Assembly: GCA_003215175.1 (NCBI GenBank)
Contig: QCKS01000002.1
Location: forward strand, 48,237 to 112,236
Source: Acidimicrobiales bacterium AG-410-I20
GTDB lineage: Bacteria; Actinomycetota; Acidimicrobiia; Acidimicrobiales; MedAcidi-G1
Length of the DNA: 64,000 nt
Direction of reading: 5' to 3'
Every line of letters begins with the position of its first letter. Within the stretch, counting starts at the first letter, position 1. The notes under the pieces were generated by a model. That model was not told the DNA's origin. It saw only the letters and a program-made list of their open reading frames with translations, and made no database searches. Shown here piece after piece: positions 52,226 through 60,483 of the stretch. A program made the translations under genes and the position numbers.

Positions 52226-53917
52226 ATGAGTGAAAATGTAGAACACGATCAAAGACCTCGTTCCCGCGAAGTAACAGAAGGGGCAAGTCGAGCTCCTGCA
52301 CGCGCGATGTTGCGAGCAGTTGGAATGACCGAAGACGATTTCTCTAAATCCCAAGTGGGCGTAGCGTCTTCATGGAACGAAGTGACCCCTTGCAATCTTC
52401 CGTTAGATCATTTAGCTAAAAGAGCAAAAGAAGGCGTGAAATCAGCGGGTGGTTACCCCCTAGAGTTCAACACCATTGCTGTATCAGATGGCATTTCAAT
52501 GGGTCATGAAGGAATGCGAGCCAGTCTTGTAAGCCGAGAAATAATCGCCGACTCTGTTGAAGCAGTGATGCACGCAGAACGATTTGATGCACTCGTAAGT
52601 TTTGCCGGATGCGACAAATCACTACCAGGAATGTTGATGGCCTCTGCTCGCATAAATCTCCCATCAGTATTTGTTTATGGTGGATCAATCATGCCCGGTG
52701 AACACAACGGTAAGAAACTTGACATCGTTAGCGTATTTGAAGCAGTTGGTGCTCATGCTGTTGGCGACATAGATGATGAGGAACTTTTAGCTATTGAAAG
52801 TAAGGCATGTCCCACAATAGGTTCATGCGCCGGAATGTTTACTGCAAACACTATGGCTGCAGTTGGAGAAGCGATCGGCATGTCTTTACCTGGGTCAGCA
52901 TCTGCTGCAGCGATTGATAACCGTCGTGGAGACATCGCCTATGCAAGCGGAACTGCGGTTATGCAACTGCTATCGGCAGGAATTCGCCCAAGGCACATCA
53001 TGACTAAAGCAGCTTTCGAAAATGCAATCGCAGTAGTGATGGCGTTAGGGGGCTCAACAAATGCTGTCCTTCATTTACTCGCTATAGCTTTTGAAGCTGG
53101 GGTAGATCTCGAACTTGATGACTTCAACAAGGTCGCAGCACGAGTCCCTCATTTAGCAGATACAAAACCGCATGGGCAATACCACATGTTTGACATCGAC
53201 CAAATAGGTGGCGTCCCAGTTGTGATGCAGATGCTTCTCGAAGAAGGGCTTCTTCATGGAGACGAAATTACCGTCACTGGCAAAACTGTTGCTGAAAACC
53301 TTGAAATGCTTGACCCGCCAGAACCTGATGGCGAAGTAATTCACACCTTTGACAATCCCATACACGACATTGGTGGAATCACAATTCTTACCGGTTCACT
53401 TGCCCCCAAAGGCGCTGTACTAAAAGTCGCAGGCATAGACATTGATTACTTTGAAGGCAGAGCTCGAGTTTTTGACGGAGAAGATGACGCTATGGAAGCT
53501 GTTCTTGGTGACCGAATTGAAGCAGGAGACATTGTGGTTATTCGTTATGAAGGACCTAAGGGCGGACCAGGTATGCGCGAGATGCTTGCTATAACTGGAG
53601 CAATGAAAGGAGCGGGCCGAGGAGGAGACGCAGCTCTGATAACAGATGGACGTTTCTCTGGCGGAACTCATGGATTTTGTGTAGGTCATGTCGCACCTGA
53701 AGCTGTAGATGGCGGACCAATTGCTTTAGTGGAAGAAGGAGACCGCATAGTCATTGATGTGCGTAGCAACAAAATTGAATTAATGGTCGACGCAGCTGAG
53801 TTAGAAGAAAGACGAGCCAACTTAAAACCATTTGAACCTCGTTACGAATCCGGATTTTTAGCAAAATACGCCGCTTTAGCACGTGGAGCTGAAGCAGGAG
53901 CGGTGACCGACGTATAG
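52226..53917 (+). CDS. ilvD: Dihydroxy-acid dehydratase
   Basis: Fe-S dehydratase, third step of valine/isoleucine synthesis. I prefer the ATG at 52226 to the upstream in-frame ATG at 52172, because the residues between do not resemble the family; the result is 563 residues. Cluster cysteines are in PCNLPL (before [10 protein letters not shown]), GCDKSLPGM and [16 protein letters not shown], and the C-terminal half has KGGPGMREM and [11 protein letters not shown]. It lies upstream of ilvBNC, separated by a small gene and the attenuator, so it has its own promoter. Confidence 0.97.
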   Translation: MSENVEHDQRPRSREVTEGASRAPARAMLRAVGMTEDDFSKSQVGVASSWNEVTPCNLPLDHLAKRAKEGVKSAGGYPLEFNTIAVSDGISMGHEGMRASLVSREIIADSVEAVMHAERFDALVSFAGCDKSLPGMLMASARINLPSVFVYGGSIMPGEHNGKKLDIVSVFEAVGAHAVGDIDDEELLAIESKACPTIGSCAGMFTANTMAAVGEAIGMSLPGSASAAAIDNRRGDIAYASGTAVMQLLSAGIRPRHIMTKAAFENAIAVVMALGGSTNAVLHLLAIAFEAGVDLELDDFNKVAARVPHLADTKPHGQYHMFDIDQIGGVPVVMQMLLEEGLLHGDEITVTGKTVAENLEMLDPPEPDGEVIHTFDNPIHDIGGITILTGSLAPKGAVLKVAGIDIDYFEGRARVFDGEDDAMEAVLGDRIEAGDIVVIRYEGPKGGPGMREMLAITGAMKGAGRGGDAALITDGRFSGGTHGFCVGHVAPEAVDGGPIALVEEGDRIVIDVRSNKIELMVDAAELEERRANLKPFEPRYESGFLAKYAALARGAEAGAVTDV

Positions 53918-53942
53918 GAGTCTGGATCTATAGGGGGAAGAT

Positions 53943-54176
53943 ATGAGCGAACAAACTATGGAATATGAAGTTCTCAACTTGACAAAAATCAAAGCCAAAG
54001 TTGAAGAAGCGGGAGGCAAAGTTGGTTGGCTCGTGGACCCAGATGATCCAGAATTATGGGGGGTAGGTTTAAACGCTTATGCGCTAGAAGGGTGGACGGT
54101 CGTATCTTCCTATGTCCGAAATGAATCAGACGGAAGCGGGGAAGTAACTGTTATTTTAGGCAGGCCAGTCAAATAG
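53943..54176 (+). CDS. Small conserved-type protein (DUF4177-like), unknown function
   Basis: A 77-residue soluble protein. The C-terminal part (LWGVGLNAYALEGWTVVSSYVRNES, then VTVILGRPVK) has the layout of the DUF4177 fold, in which a short peptide carries N-alpha-GWE/EGW-beta elements. It lies 25 bases after ilvD with a GGGGGAAG ribosome site and is probably on the same transcript. No function is known. Confidence 0.7.
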   Translation: MSEQTMEYEVLNLTKIKAKVEEAGGKVGWLVDPDDPELWGVGLNAYALEGWTVVSSYVRNESDGSGEVTVILGRPVK

Positions 54177-54201
54177 TTTGACTCTGTTGTATCTGCCAAG
54201 G

Positions 54202-54231
54202 TTGTTGCTTGGGCCTCTTAAACCCCATACT
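54202..54231 (+). promoter_or_regulatory. Candidate ilvBNC promoter
   Basis: TTGTTG (54202-54207), 18 bases, CATACT (54226-54231). The -10 box ends 8 bases before the ATG of the leader peptide at 54240, so the leader peptide mRNA would be almost or completely leaderless, which is common in actinobacteria. Confidence 0.5.
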
Positions 54232-54239
54232 TAAAGTCT

Positions 54240-54284
54240 ATGAAAAGCAAAAGCACCACAGCTCAGTTAGTAGTAGTGCCCTAG
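54240..54284 (+). CDS. ilvBNC attenuator leader peptide
   Basis: A 14-codon ORF reading MKSKSTTAQLVVVP before TAG. Four consecutive branched-chain codons (Leu-Val-Val-Val) occur just before the stop and the first attenuator stem. This is the classical arrangement in which ribosome stalling at Val or Leu codons under starvation prevents terminator formation. Corynebacterium ilvBNC is known to use the same principle. No ribosome site is seen; leaderless initiation is likely. Confidence 0.85.
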   Translation: MKSKSTTAQLVVVP

Positions 54285-54315
54285 GCGCACATCGTCAAAA
54301 AGACGAATGTGTGCC
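54284..54315 (+). promoter_or_regulatory. Attenuator stem-loop preceding the ilvB terminator
   Basis: GGCGCACAT plus CGTC pair with GACG plus ATGTGTGCC around an AAAAA loop, with one G-U pair and one bulged A. The stem begins at the stop codon of the leader peptide, so a ribosome at the Val codons or at the stop would disturb it. It serves as the pause or protector hairpin of the attenuator. I did not find a clear alternative antiterminator pairing by eye. Confidence 0.7.
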
Positions 54316-54317
54316 CT

Positions 54318-54351
54318 GACCTCCCGAAATTGGGAGGTCATTTTACTTTTC
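54318..54351 (+). terminator. Intrinsic terminator of the ilvBNC attenuator
   Basis: GACCTCCC (54318-54325), a 6-base loop, GGGAGGTC (54332-54339), then ATTTTACTTTTC. This is a perfect 8-bp GC-rich stem followed by a U-rich tract, 44 bases before ilvB. Confidence 0.9.
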
Positions 54352-54394
54352 AGACCAACTAGATCAAATAAATCACTTTAGACTTGGAAAAGTT

Positions 54395-56128
54395 ATGAAA
54401 ACAGACGGTGGACAAGCCCTAATTAAGTCTCTCGAAAGAGAAGGGGTGGAGGTCATGTTTGGCCTGCCCGGTGGGGCAATTCTGCCCGTCTACGACCCAA
54501 TAATTGATTCAAAGATTCGCCATATCCTTGTTCGGCATGAACAGGGAGCAGGTCACATGGCTGAGGGTTATGCCCAAGCGACAGGCAAACCTGGTGTAGC
54601 AATGGTTACTAGTGGGCCAGCTGCGACAAACATCGTTACTCCATTATGCGATGCTTATCTCGACTCTATTCCGATGGTGGTCATAACAGGACAAGTGCCT
54701 ACAGCGGCAATCGGAACTGATGCCTTTCAGGAATGTGACACAACGGGAATCACCGCTTCTATCACTAAACACAACTTCCTAGTAACTGAAGCACAAGATA
54801 TTCCAAGAGTAATCAGAGAAGCGTTTCATATCGCAACTACTGGACGGCCTGGACCTGTGCTTGTAGATATACCTAAAGACATAGTAGATCCGACTAACCC
54901 ACGCTCATCTCTTGAATGGGAAGACGAAGTAGAAATTGATCTCCCTGGATACAAAGTTGATACTTCAGTTGACGAAGACGCAATCAAGAAAGCAGTTGAC
55001 TTAATACAGCAAGCGGAAAAACCTATTCTCTATATCGGTGGAGGAGTGCTCAAATCACGAGCAGCGGAAGCGCTTCTTGAATTAGCAGAACTTACCCAGA
55101 TACACGTAGTTACTACTCTGATGGCACGAGGGGCATTTCCTGACAGTCACGAACTCTGTCTTGGTATGCCTGGAATGCACGGCAACTTTACTGCAGTTAC
55201 AGCAATGCAAGAATCAGATCTATTAATAACTCTTGGAGCACGCTTTGACGATCGAGTCACAGGGAAACTAGATGAATTTGCAGTTACCGCGAAGATTATT
55301 CACGTTGATATTGATCCTGCAGAGTTAGGTAAAGTACGTCGACCAGATATTCCAATACAAGGCGACTGTCGAGTAGCCATAGAAACAATGGTCAAAGTCT
55401 TAAGGGAATCAAACTCAGAAGCAACAGATAGATCAGCATGGAAATCACGTATCAGTGGATGGCAAGAACGTTTCCCTCTTGTCTATGAATCCTCAAACCC
55501 AGGACAGGCGCTTAAACCTCAATTTGTTATTGAAAAACTTCGCGATGCCACTCCTGGAGACACCATTGTTGCTTCAGGAGTAGGGCAACATCAGATGTGG
55601 GCAAGTCAATACTGGACATTTGATCACCCTTACACCTGGATAAATTCTGGTGGGTTAGGAACAATGGGATTCTCAATACCAGCTGCCATCGGAGCCAAAG
55701 TAGGACACCCTGAAAAAATGGTTTGGGCAGTAGATGGAGACGGATGTTTCCAAATGACCGCTCAAGAGTTAGTAACAGCACGTGTGGAAAACATCCCAAT
55801 CAAAGTAGCGCTTTTGAATAACTCCTATTTAGGCATGGTAAGGCAATGGCAAGACATGTTCTATGACGAACGCCATTCAGAGGTGTTTCTATCTAAAGAA
55901 ATACCTGACTATAAGGGATGGGCAGAATCAATGGGTTGCTTCGCATTGCGGGTAGATGACCCTGATGAAGTAGAAGAAGCGATCGCTCAAGCAAACGAAA
56001 TAGAAGATCGCCCCGTCGTTATTGATTTCAGAACAGCTGCAGAAGAAAAAGTTTACCCAATGGTTGCAGCAGGAACAGGCAACTCAGACGTGATCGTTCC
56101 CCCTTCTCAAGAAAACGAAATTCGATGA
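54395..56128 (+). CDS. ilvB: Acetolactate synthase large subunit
   Basis: Thiamin-diphosphate enzyme, first shared step of branched-chain amino acid synthesis. 577 residues. Catalytic Glu is E49 in RHEQGAGHMAEGYA. GARFDDRVTGK binds FAD, and the ThDP motif is GDGCFQMTAQELVTARVENIPIKVALLNN. The gene follows the Val-rich leader peptide and terminator and overlaps ilvN (ATGA). Confidence 0.98.
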   Translation: MKTDGGQALIKSLEREGVEVMFGLPGGAILPVYDPIIDSKIRHILVRHEQGAGHMAEGYAQATGKPGVAMVTSGPAATNIVTPLCDAYLDSIPMVVITGQVPTAAIGTDAFQECDTTGITASITKHNFLVTEAQDIPRVIREAFHIATTGRPGPVLVDIPKDIVDPTNPRSSLEWEDEVEIDLPGYKVDTSVDEDAIKKAVDLIQQAEKPILYIGGGVLKSRAAEALLELAELTQIHVVTTLMARGAFPDSHELCLGMPGMHGNFTAVTAMQESDLLITLGARFDDRVTGKLDEFAVTAKIIHVDIDPAELGKVRRPDIPIQGDCRVAIETMVKVLRESNSEATDRSAWKSRISGWQERFPLVYESSNPGQALKPQFVIEKLRDATPGDTIVASGVGQHQMWASQYWTFDHPYTWINSGGLGTMGFSIPAAIGAKVGHPEKMVWAVDGDGCFQMTAQELVTARVENIPIKVALLNNSYLGMVRQWQDMFYDERHSEVFLSKEIPDYKGWAESMGCFALRVDDPDEVEEAIAQANEIEDRPVVIDFRTAAEEKVYPMVAAGTGNSDVIVPPSQENEIR

Positions 56129-56637
56129 GCAGCGCGTCAGCGGAACATCGAAACCACGTACTTGTAGTAACGGTCGAAAACAAGTCAGGAGTTCTAGCCA
56201 GAGTCGCTAGCTTATTCGCTCGAAGGGCCTTCAATATTCGTTCGTTAGCCGTAGCGCCAACAGAAGATGACAATTTAAGCCGTATCACAATAGTGGTAGA
56301 TGGTGAATCCGCTCCGATAGAACAAGTGGTAAACCAACTAGACAAACTCATCAACGTTGTAGACATTCGAGATTTACAGCCAGGTCACGCTGTAGAAAGA
56401 GAACTAATGCTTGTTACCGTTGCAGTAGAACCAGAGCATCGTGACGATATTGTTGAACAACTTGATCGAGCTGGCGGAAAAGTGATGAGCGTCGGAACGG
56501 ACTCCATGATGTTGTCGTTAGTCGGAGATCCAGATCACATCGATGCATTTGAAGACTTACTTAGACCATTTGGTATTTTAGAAATACAAAGAACCGGTCG
56601 AGTCGCATTGGCCAACCTAGACGAGACTATTGAATAA
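56125..56637 (+). CDS. ilvN: Acetolactate synthase small (regulatory) subunit
   Basis: Regulatory subunit giving valine feedback inhibition. 170 residues with an N-terminal ACT domain (VLVVTVENKSGVLARVASLFARRAFNI) and the C-terminal regulatory domain (ELMLVTVAVEPEHRDDIVEQLDRAGG). It overlaps ilvB by four bases and lies 28 bases before ilvC. Confidence 0.97.
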   Translation: MSSASAEHRNHVLVVTVENKSGVLARVASLFARRAFNIRSLAVAPTEDDNLSRITIVVDGESAPIEQVVNQLDKLINVVDIRDLQPGHAVERELMLVTVAVEPEHRDDIVEQLDRAGGKVMSVGTDSMMLSLVGDPDHIDAFEDLLRPFGILEIQRTGRVALANLDETIE

Positions 56638-56665
56638 GAACTTAAATAAAGAGAGATAAGAGAAA

Positions 56666-57697
56666 ATGGCAAATATTTATTACGAAAATGACATCAACCA
56701 AGCTGCGATAGCTGAACGCAAAGTAGCCATATTGGGATATGGATCACAAGGACACGCTCATGCGCTGAATCTCAAAGAATCAGGAGTGGAGGTCTGCGTT
56801 GGCCTTCGTGACGGATCAGGTTCTATTGCAAAAGCTGAAGAGGCAGGACTTACCGTCCGGTCGCTTTCCGAGGCATCAGCATGGGCGGATGTCATCATGA
56901 TTCTCCTACCTGACACAGATCAGGCAGAGGTATACCAAGAACATGTTGCCCCAAATTTGAAAGCAGGGGATGCTTTAGCTTTTGCTCATGGTTTCAATAT
57001 TAGATTTGACCTCATTACGCCACCTGAAGACGTTGACGTAATCATGATCGCTCCAAAGGGTCCTGGGCACCTTGTTCGCAGAACCTATGTTGAAGGTGGA
57101 GGAGTGCCATGCCTTATCGCGGTAGAACAAGATGCAACAGGAGGAGCTAAAGAACTAGCTCTTGCTTATGCAGATGGTGTAGGTGGAGCACGGGCAGGGA
57201 TCATTGAAACCACATTTACCGAAGAATGCGAGACAGATCTTTTCGGAGAGCAGGTAGTGCTTTGTGGCGGTGTAACCGAACTTGTTAGAAGTGCTTTTGA
57301 CACTCTTGTCGATGCTGGTTACCAACCAGAGATTTGTTACTTCGAATGTCTGCATGAATTAAAACTCATTGTTGACCTTATGTATGAGCAGGGAATTGGC
57401 GGTATGCGGTATTCAGTTTCAGATACAGCTGAGTATGGAGATTTAACACGAGGACCGCGAGTTATAGATGACCAAGTTCGGGTAACTATGAAAAAAGTTT
57501 TAGAAGAAATCCAATCAGGGGCTTTCGCTGAAGAATGGGTTACTGAAGCTCATTCTGGTAGAGAAAACTTCTATGCATTAGAAGAAAAAGGCCGTCAGCA
57601 CCGCATCGAGCAAGTCGGCTCAAAACTACGTGCAATGATGCCGTGGATTAGTGAAGGAAAAGTTTCTGTACAAGAAGCTTCAGGTGGACAGGGCTAG
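56666..57697 (+). CDS. ilvC: Ketol-acid reductoisomerase
   Basis: Second step of branched-chain amino acid synthesis, an NAD(P)H- and Mg-dependent enzyme. 343 residues, class I length. The nucleotide loop is [14 protein letters not shown]. The Mg ligands lie in [18 protein letters not shown] and [20 protein letters not shown]. An AGAGAGATAAGAG purine stretch precedes the ATG. Last biosynthetic gene of ilvBNC. Confidence 0.97.
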   Translation: MANIYYENDINQAAIAERKVAILGYGSQGHAHALNLKESGVEVCVGLRDGSGSIAKAEEAGLTVRSLSEASAWADVIMILLPDTDQAEVYQEHVAPNLKAGDALAFAHGFNIRFDLITPPEDVDVIMIAPKGPGHLVRRTYVEGGGVPCLIAVEQDATGGAKELALAYADGVGGARAGIIETTFTEECETDLFGEQVVLCGGVTELVRSAFDTLVDAGYQPEICYFECLHELKLIVDLMYEQGIGGMRYSVSDTAEYGDLTRGPRVIDDQVRVTMKKVLEEIQSGAFAEEWVTEAHSGRENFYALEEKGRQHRIEQVGSKLRAMMPWISEGKVSVQEASGGQG

Positions 57698-57705
57698 TAA
57701 AGGCA

Positions 57706-58614
57706 ATGGCTGATCCAGCCGACAACTCAGAAAATTCTTCACCGGTTTGGCGTGAACTTAGCCGCAGAGCGGCGTTAGTCTCTCATCGACTTATTGGATG
57801 GATTTACTGGGACCCGGAAGCTATCGAAAATTATGCAGCGCTTGGGGTCCCCGACGGTATCGGGTACTACATATCTACACGCGGAGCATCCCTTGGGTCA
57901 GCAGGAAATTCGGCAGTCACAGCAGCGTTCTATTCAATTCATCCTGAGTTCGTGGGAAGATGTCTTGATTTATGTCGAGAACATACAACCTTTGAAGAGG
58001 CAGCAGCAGCTCGAGATAGTGCTGTGGCATCTGGATTAAAGAGGTACTCGCCAGAAATATGCGAGTCGCTTGCATCAATGGAGCCGGAACTATGGACTGC
58101 CGCAGAAAGCCTTCCAGTCTCTGGACGTGTCTTGTTTTCCTCCTTGATTGATTGGGCCCGCCATACGGATCCACTCGTATCATCTTGGTTGGCAGTCAAT
58201 GCGATTCGAGAGTGGCGTGGAGATACTCATTGGGCGATACAAATAAGCGAAGATCTTGACGAAAGCATGGTAGGGATTCTTGATGGGGCTTGGAGAGGCT
58301 ACGAGGATGACTGGTTGGCAAGAAGCCGCGGAGCTGATGACGCGGCTCTGGAAAGAGCCTATGTGAAACTAGAGCAACGCGGGTTGGCTAAAGATCGCAA
58401 AGTCACGGATAGAGGCCTCCATTACAGGCAGGAACTTGAAGATCGCCTAGATGATTTAACCAGTGTGGCTTGGAAAAATTTTGGTTCAGAAGAAACGATT
58501 CGCTTTATTGATTTAATCGAACCAGTTGGCTCACGTTTTGTTGAACGCATAGACCAAACCGCAGGACCAAATTGGATGCCGGCGGCACGCGACAACCGTC
58601 CAAGCGACCGCTAA
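57706..58614 (+). CDS. SCO6745-like protein with helix-turn-helix-type domain
   Basis: A 302-residue protein 8 bases after ilvC. It matches the actinobacterial SCO6745 (SalK-like) family: an opening that reads AALGVPDGIGYYISTRGASLG, then AAFYSIHPEFVGRCL, and a middle WLAVNAIREWRGDTHWAIQISEDLDE. The C-terminal half contains a MarR-like winged-helix segment (ERAYVKLEQRGLAKDRKVTDRG). The family is named from structural predictions only and no biochemical role is settled. The tight spacing to ilvC is probably operon read-through and does not prove a link to amino acid synthesis. Confidence 0.75.
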   Translation: MADPADNSENSSPVWRELSRRAALVSHRLIGWIYWDPEAIENYAALGVPDGIGYYISTRGASLGSAGNSAVTAAFYSIHPEFVGRCLDLCREHTTFEEAAAARDSAVASGLKRYSPEICESLASMEPELWTAAESLPVSGRVLFSSLIDWARHTDPLVSSWLAVNAIREWRGDTHWAIQISEDLDESMVGILDGAWRGYEDDWLARSRGADDAALERAYVKLEQRGLAKDRKVTDRGLHYRQELEDRLDDLTSVAWKNFGSEETIRFIDLIEPVGSRFVERIDQTAGPNWMPAARDNRPSDR

Positions 58615-58644
58615 TTCTTTGGTTGTGTTGTTTGAATTTAAGAT

Positions 58645-59847
58645 TTAGTTGAGGCGTTGAACGACCATAGCCATTCCTTGACCACCACCAACGCACATAG
58701 ATTCAACACCGAATTCTTTGTCAGCGTCTTCTAGGCCGTTAAGTAACGTGGTCATGATGCGAGCTCCAGTCATGCCGAATGGATGACCAAGAGCAATAGC
58801 CCCACCGTTTACATTTAATTTGTCTAAGTCAATACCAACTTGATCTGCTGACGGCAGAACTTGAGCTGCGAAAGCTTCGTTGATTTCGAAAAGATCAATG
58901 TCATCTGGAGTCATATTTGCTCTACCGAGTGCCTGTTTGATTGCATCTACAGGACCAAGCCCCATAATCTCTGGGTTAAGAGCAGAAACACCCGAAGATA
59001 TGATTTTCGCTATAGGTGTTATACCTAACTCTGCAGCTCGAGTAGCACTCATTACCACTACAGCGGCGGCTCCATCGTTAAGAGGGCAAGCATTTCCAGC
59101 GGTAACAGTTCCATTTTCACGGAAAACAGGTTGCAGTTGTGAAACTTTTTCATAAGTTGTTCCAGCGCGGATGCCGTCATCAGCAGAAACAACAGTTCCA
59201 TCAGATAGGACATAGGGGGTGATTTCACGTTCAAAGAAGCCACGATTTTGTGCGTCTTCTGCTCGGTTTTGGGAACGAACACCCCATTCATCTTGCTCTT
59301 GTTTTGATACATTCTGAGACTCAGCAACATTCTCAGCAGTTTGACCCATGGCTATATAGAGATCTGGAAGACCTTCAGTCGGAGTCCAATCTCCGGCTCC
59401 GCCACCACTTCTAGATGCTGTTCTCTCTTCTGCCTCAGCAAATTTTTCATTATGTGAAGCGGTGTCAGAGGCTCCGTAACCGTAGCGGCTAACACAATCC
59501 ACTCCGCCTGCTATAAAGGCATCTCCTTCGTCCGCCATAATCGCGTGAGCGGCCATACGAATTGTTTGTAAAGAAGAAGAGCAATAACGATTTACGGTTA
59601 CACCTGGTGCCTCAAGCCCTGCAAGAAGGCTTACAACACGACCCAGATTAAATCCTTGTTCCCCGCCAGGTTGAGCGGTACCCCAAATAACATCCTCGAT
59701 TTCTTCACGCGGAAGCTCAGGAACTTTGTTGAGTACTGCATCAACAATGAAAGCGGACATATCATCAGGTCGCGCTTCAATTAAACTACCTTTTCCTGCA
59801 CGGCCGATCGGGGTTCGACCTGTAGCAACTATTACGGCTTCGGACAT
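58645..59847 (-). CDS. Acetyl-CoA acyltransferase (thiolase)
   Basis: A thiolase II-type enzyme of 400 residues that cleaves 3-ketoacyl-CoA or condenses acetyl-CoA. Nucleophile Cys89 in VNRYCSSSLQT, His in GHPFGMTGAR, and the second Cys in ESMCVGGGQGMA are all in place. NEAFAAQV is the further active-site Asn segment. An AGGAGAAC ribosome site precedes the ATG. The partner 3-hydroxyacyl-CoA dehydrogenase is not adjacent, so beta-oxidation and biosynthetic roles cannot be separated. Confidence 0.96.
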   Translation of the reverse strand: MSEAVIVATGRTPIGRAGKGSLIEARPDDMSAFIVDAVLNKVPELPREEIEDVIWGTAQPGGEQGFNLGRVVSLLAGLEAPGVTVNRYCSSSLQTIRMAAHAIMADEGDAFIAGGVDCVSRYGYGASDTASHNEKFAEAEERTASRSGGGAGDWTPTEGLPDLYIAMGQTAENVAESQNVSKQEQDEWGVRSQNRAEDAQNRGFFEREITPYVLSDGTVVSADDGIRAGTTYEKVSQLQPVFRENGTVTAGNACPLNDGAAAVVVMSATRAAELGITPIAKIISSGVSALNPEIMGLGPVDAIKQALGRANMTPDDIDLFEINEAFAAQVLPSADQVGIDLDKLNVNGGAIALGHPFGMTGARIMTTLLNGLEDADKEFGVESMCVGGGQGMAMVVQRLN

Positions 59848-60015
59848 TATGTTCTCCTAACTATGCTGACTGTAAATTTCGCCAGTTTTCATAATCCTAA
59901 CCAGAAGCAGGCGATGGGTAGAACCGGGAAATAAAAAAACCAAAGAACTGCTGAAGATGCCACTTTTTATAAGGCTTTGCCACTACAGTCAAATCATTCA
60001 ATTATTGGAGGAAAA

Positions 60016-60483
60016 ATGCTTGAAGAAGGAAGTCCAGCACCACAATTTTCAGCACCAGATCAGCATGGAAACATGGTTAGTCTTGAAGATTTTTCTGGTA
60101 AATGGATAGCCCTTTGGTGGTATCCCAAAGCAAGCACACCTGGTTGAACGATTGAAGGAGGAGGGTTCCGTGATCGAACTCTCGAATTTGAAGCACTGAA
60201 TGCAGTAATTATTGGTGCAAGTTTTGACACTATTGAGGAACAAAAAGCATTCGCAGACAACCAAGGTTATGAATTTTCTCTACTTTCAGACCCTGACCGC
60301 ACGATGGGTGAGGCATATAAAGCAGTTCGTCCACCTGACCACCCATTCGTTAGTCTTCCAGAACGGATTACTTATTTAATTTCCCCTGAGGGGCTGATAG
60401 CTAAAGCGTATGACCCTAGTAGCGCAACAAGTTTGGAAGAGCACTCCGCTCAACTGCTCGTTGACATAGAAGAGTTGAGTTGA
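60016..60483 (+). CDS. Selenocysteine-containing peroxiredoxin (Bcp/PrxQ type), TGA decoded as Sec
   Basis: Thiol/selenol peroxidase of the AhpC/TSA family that reduces peroxides. The frame starts at ATG 60016 behind a GGAGG ribosome site and gives 155 residues if the TGA at 60145-60147 is read as selenocysteine 44. The context is YPKASTPG-U-TIEGGGFRD; in ordinary Bcp proteins this is YPKDDTPGCT..., so the TGA sits exactly at the peroxidatic Cys. The resolving Cys five residues on is replaced by Gly, giving a 1-Sec enzyme. The whole fold is present on both sides (APQFSAPDQHG, IIGASFDTIEEQKAFADNQGYEFSLLSDPDRTMGEAYKA). A SECIS-like hairpin follows. The terminal TGA overlaps the next gene. Standard gene callers split or miss it. 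Confidence 0.85.
60161..60183 (+). promoter_or_regulatory. Bacterial SECIS-like hairpin after the Sec TGA
   Basis: GAGGGTTC (60161-60168), loop CGTGATC, GAACTCTC (60176-60183) form an 8-bp stem with one G-U pair. The apical loop starts 21 bases after the TGA, has 7 bases and a G at its second position. These values fit the general bacterial SECIS description (loop within about 16-37 bases, small loop, G among the first two loop bases) needed for SelB-directed insertion. Confidence 0.75.

Noticed and set aside
55527..55799. Antisense ORFs such as those opposite ilvB, atpA, ilvC and ileS
   Set aside because: They mirror the codon structure of strongly supported genes, have odd composition and no recognisable domains. 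They are shadows.
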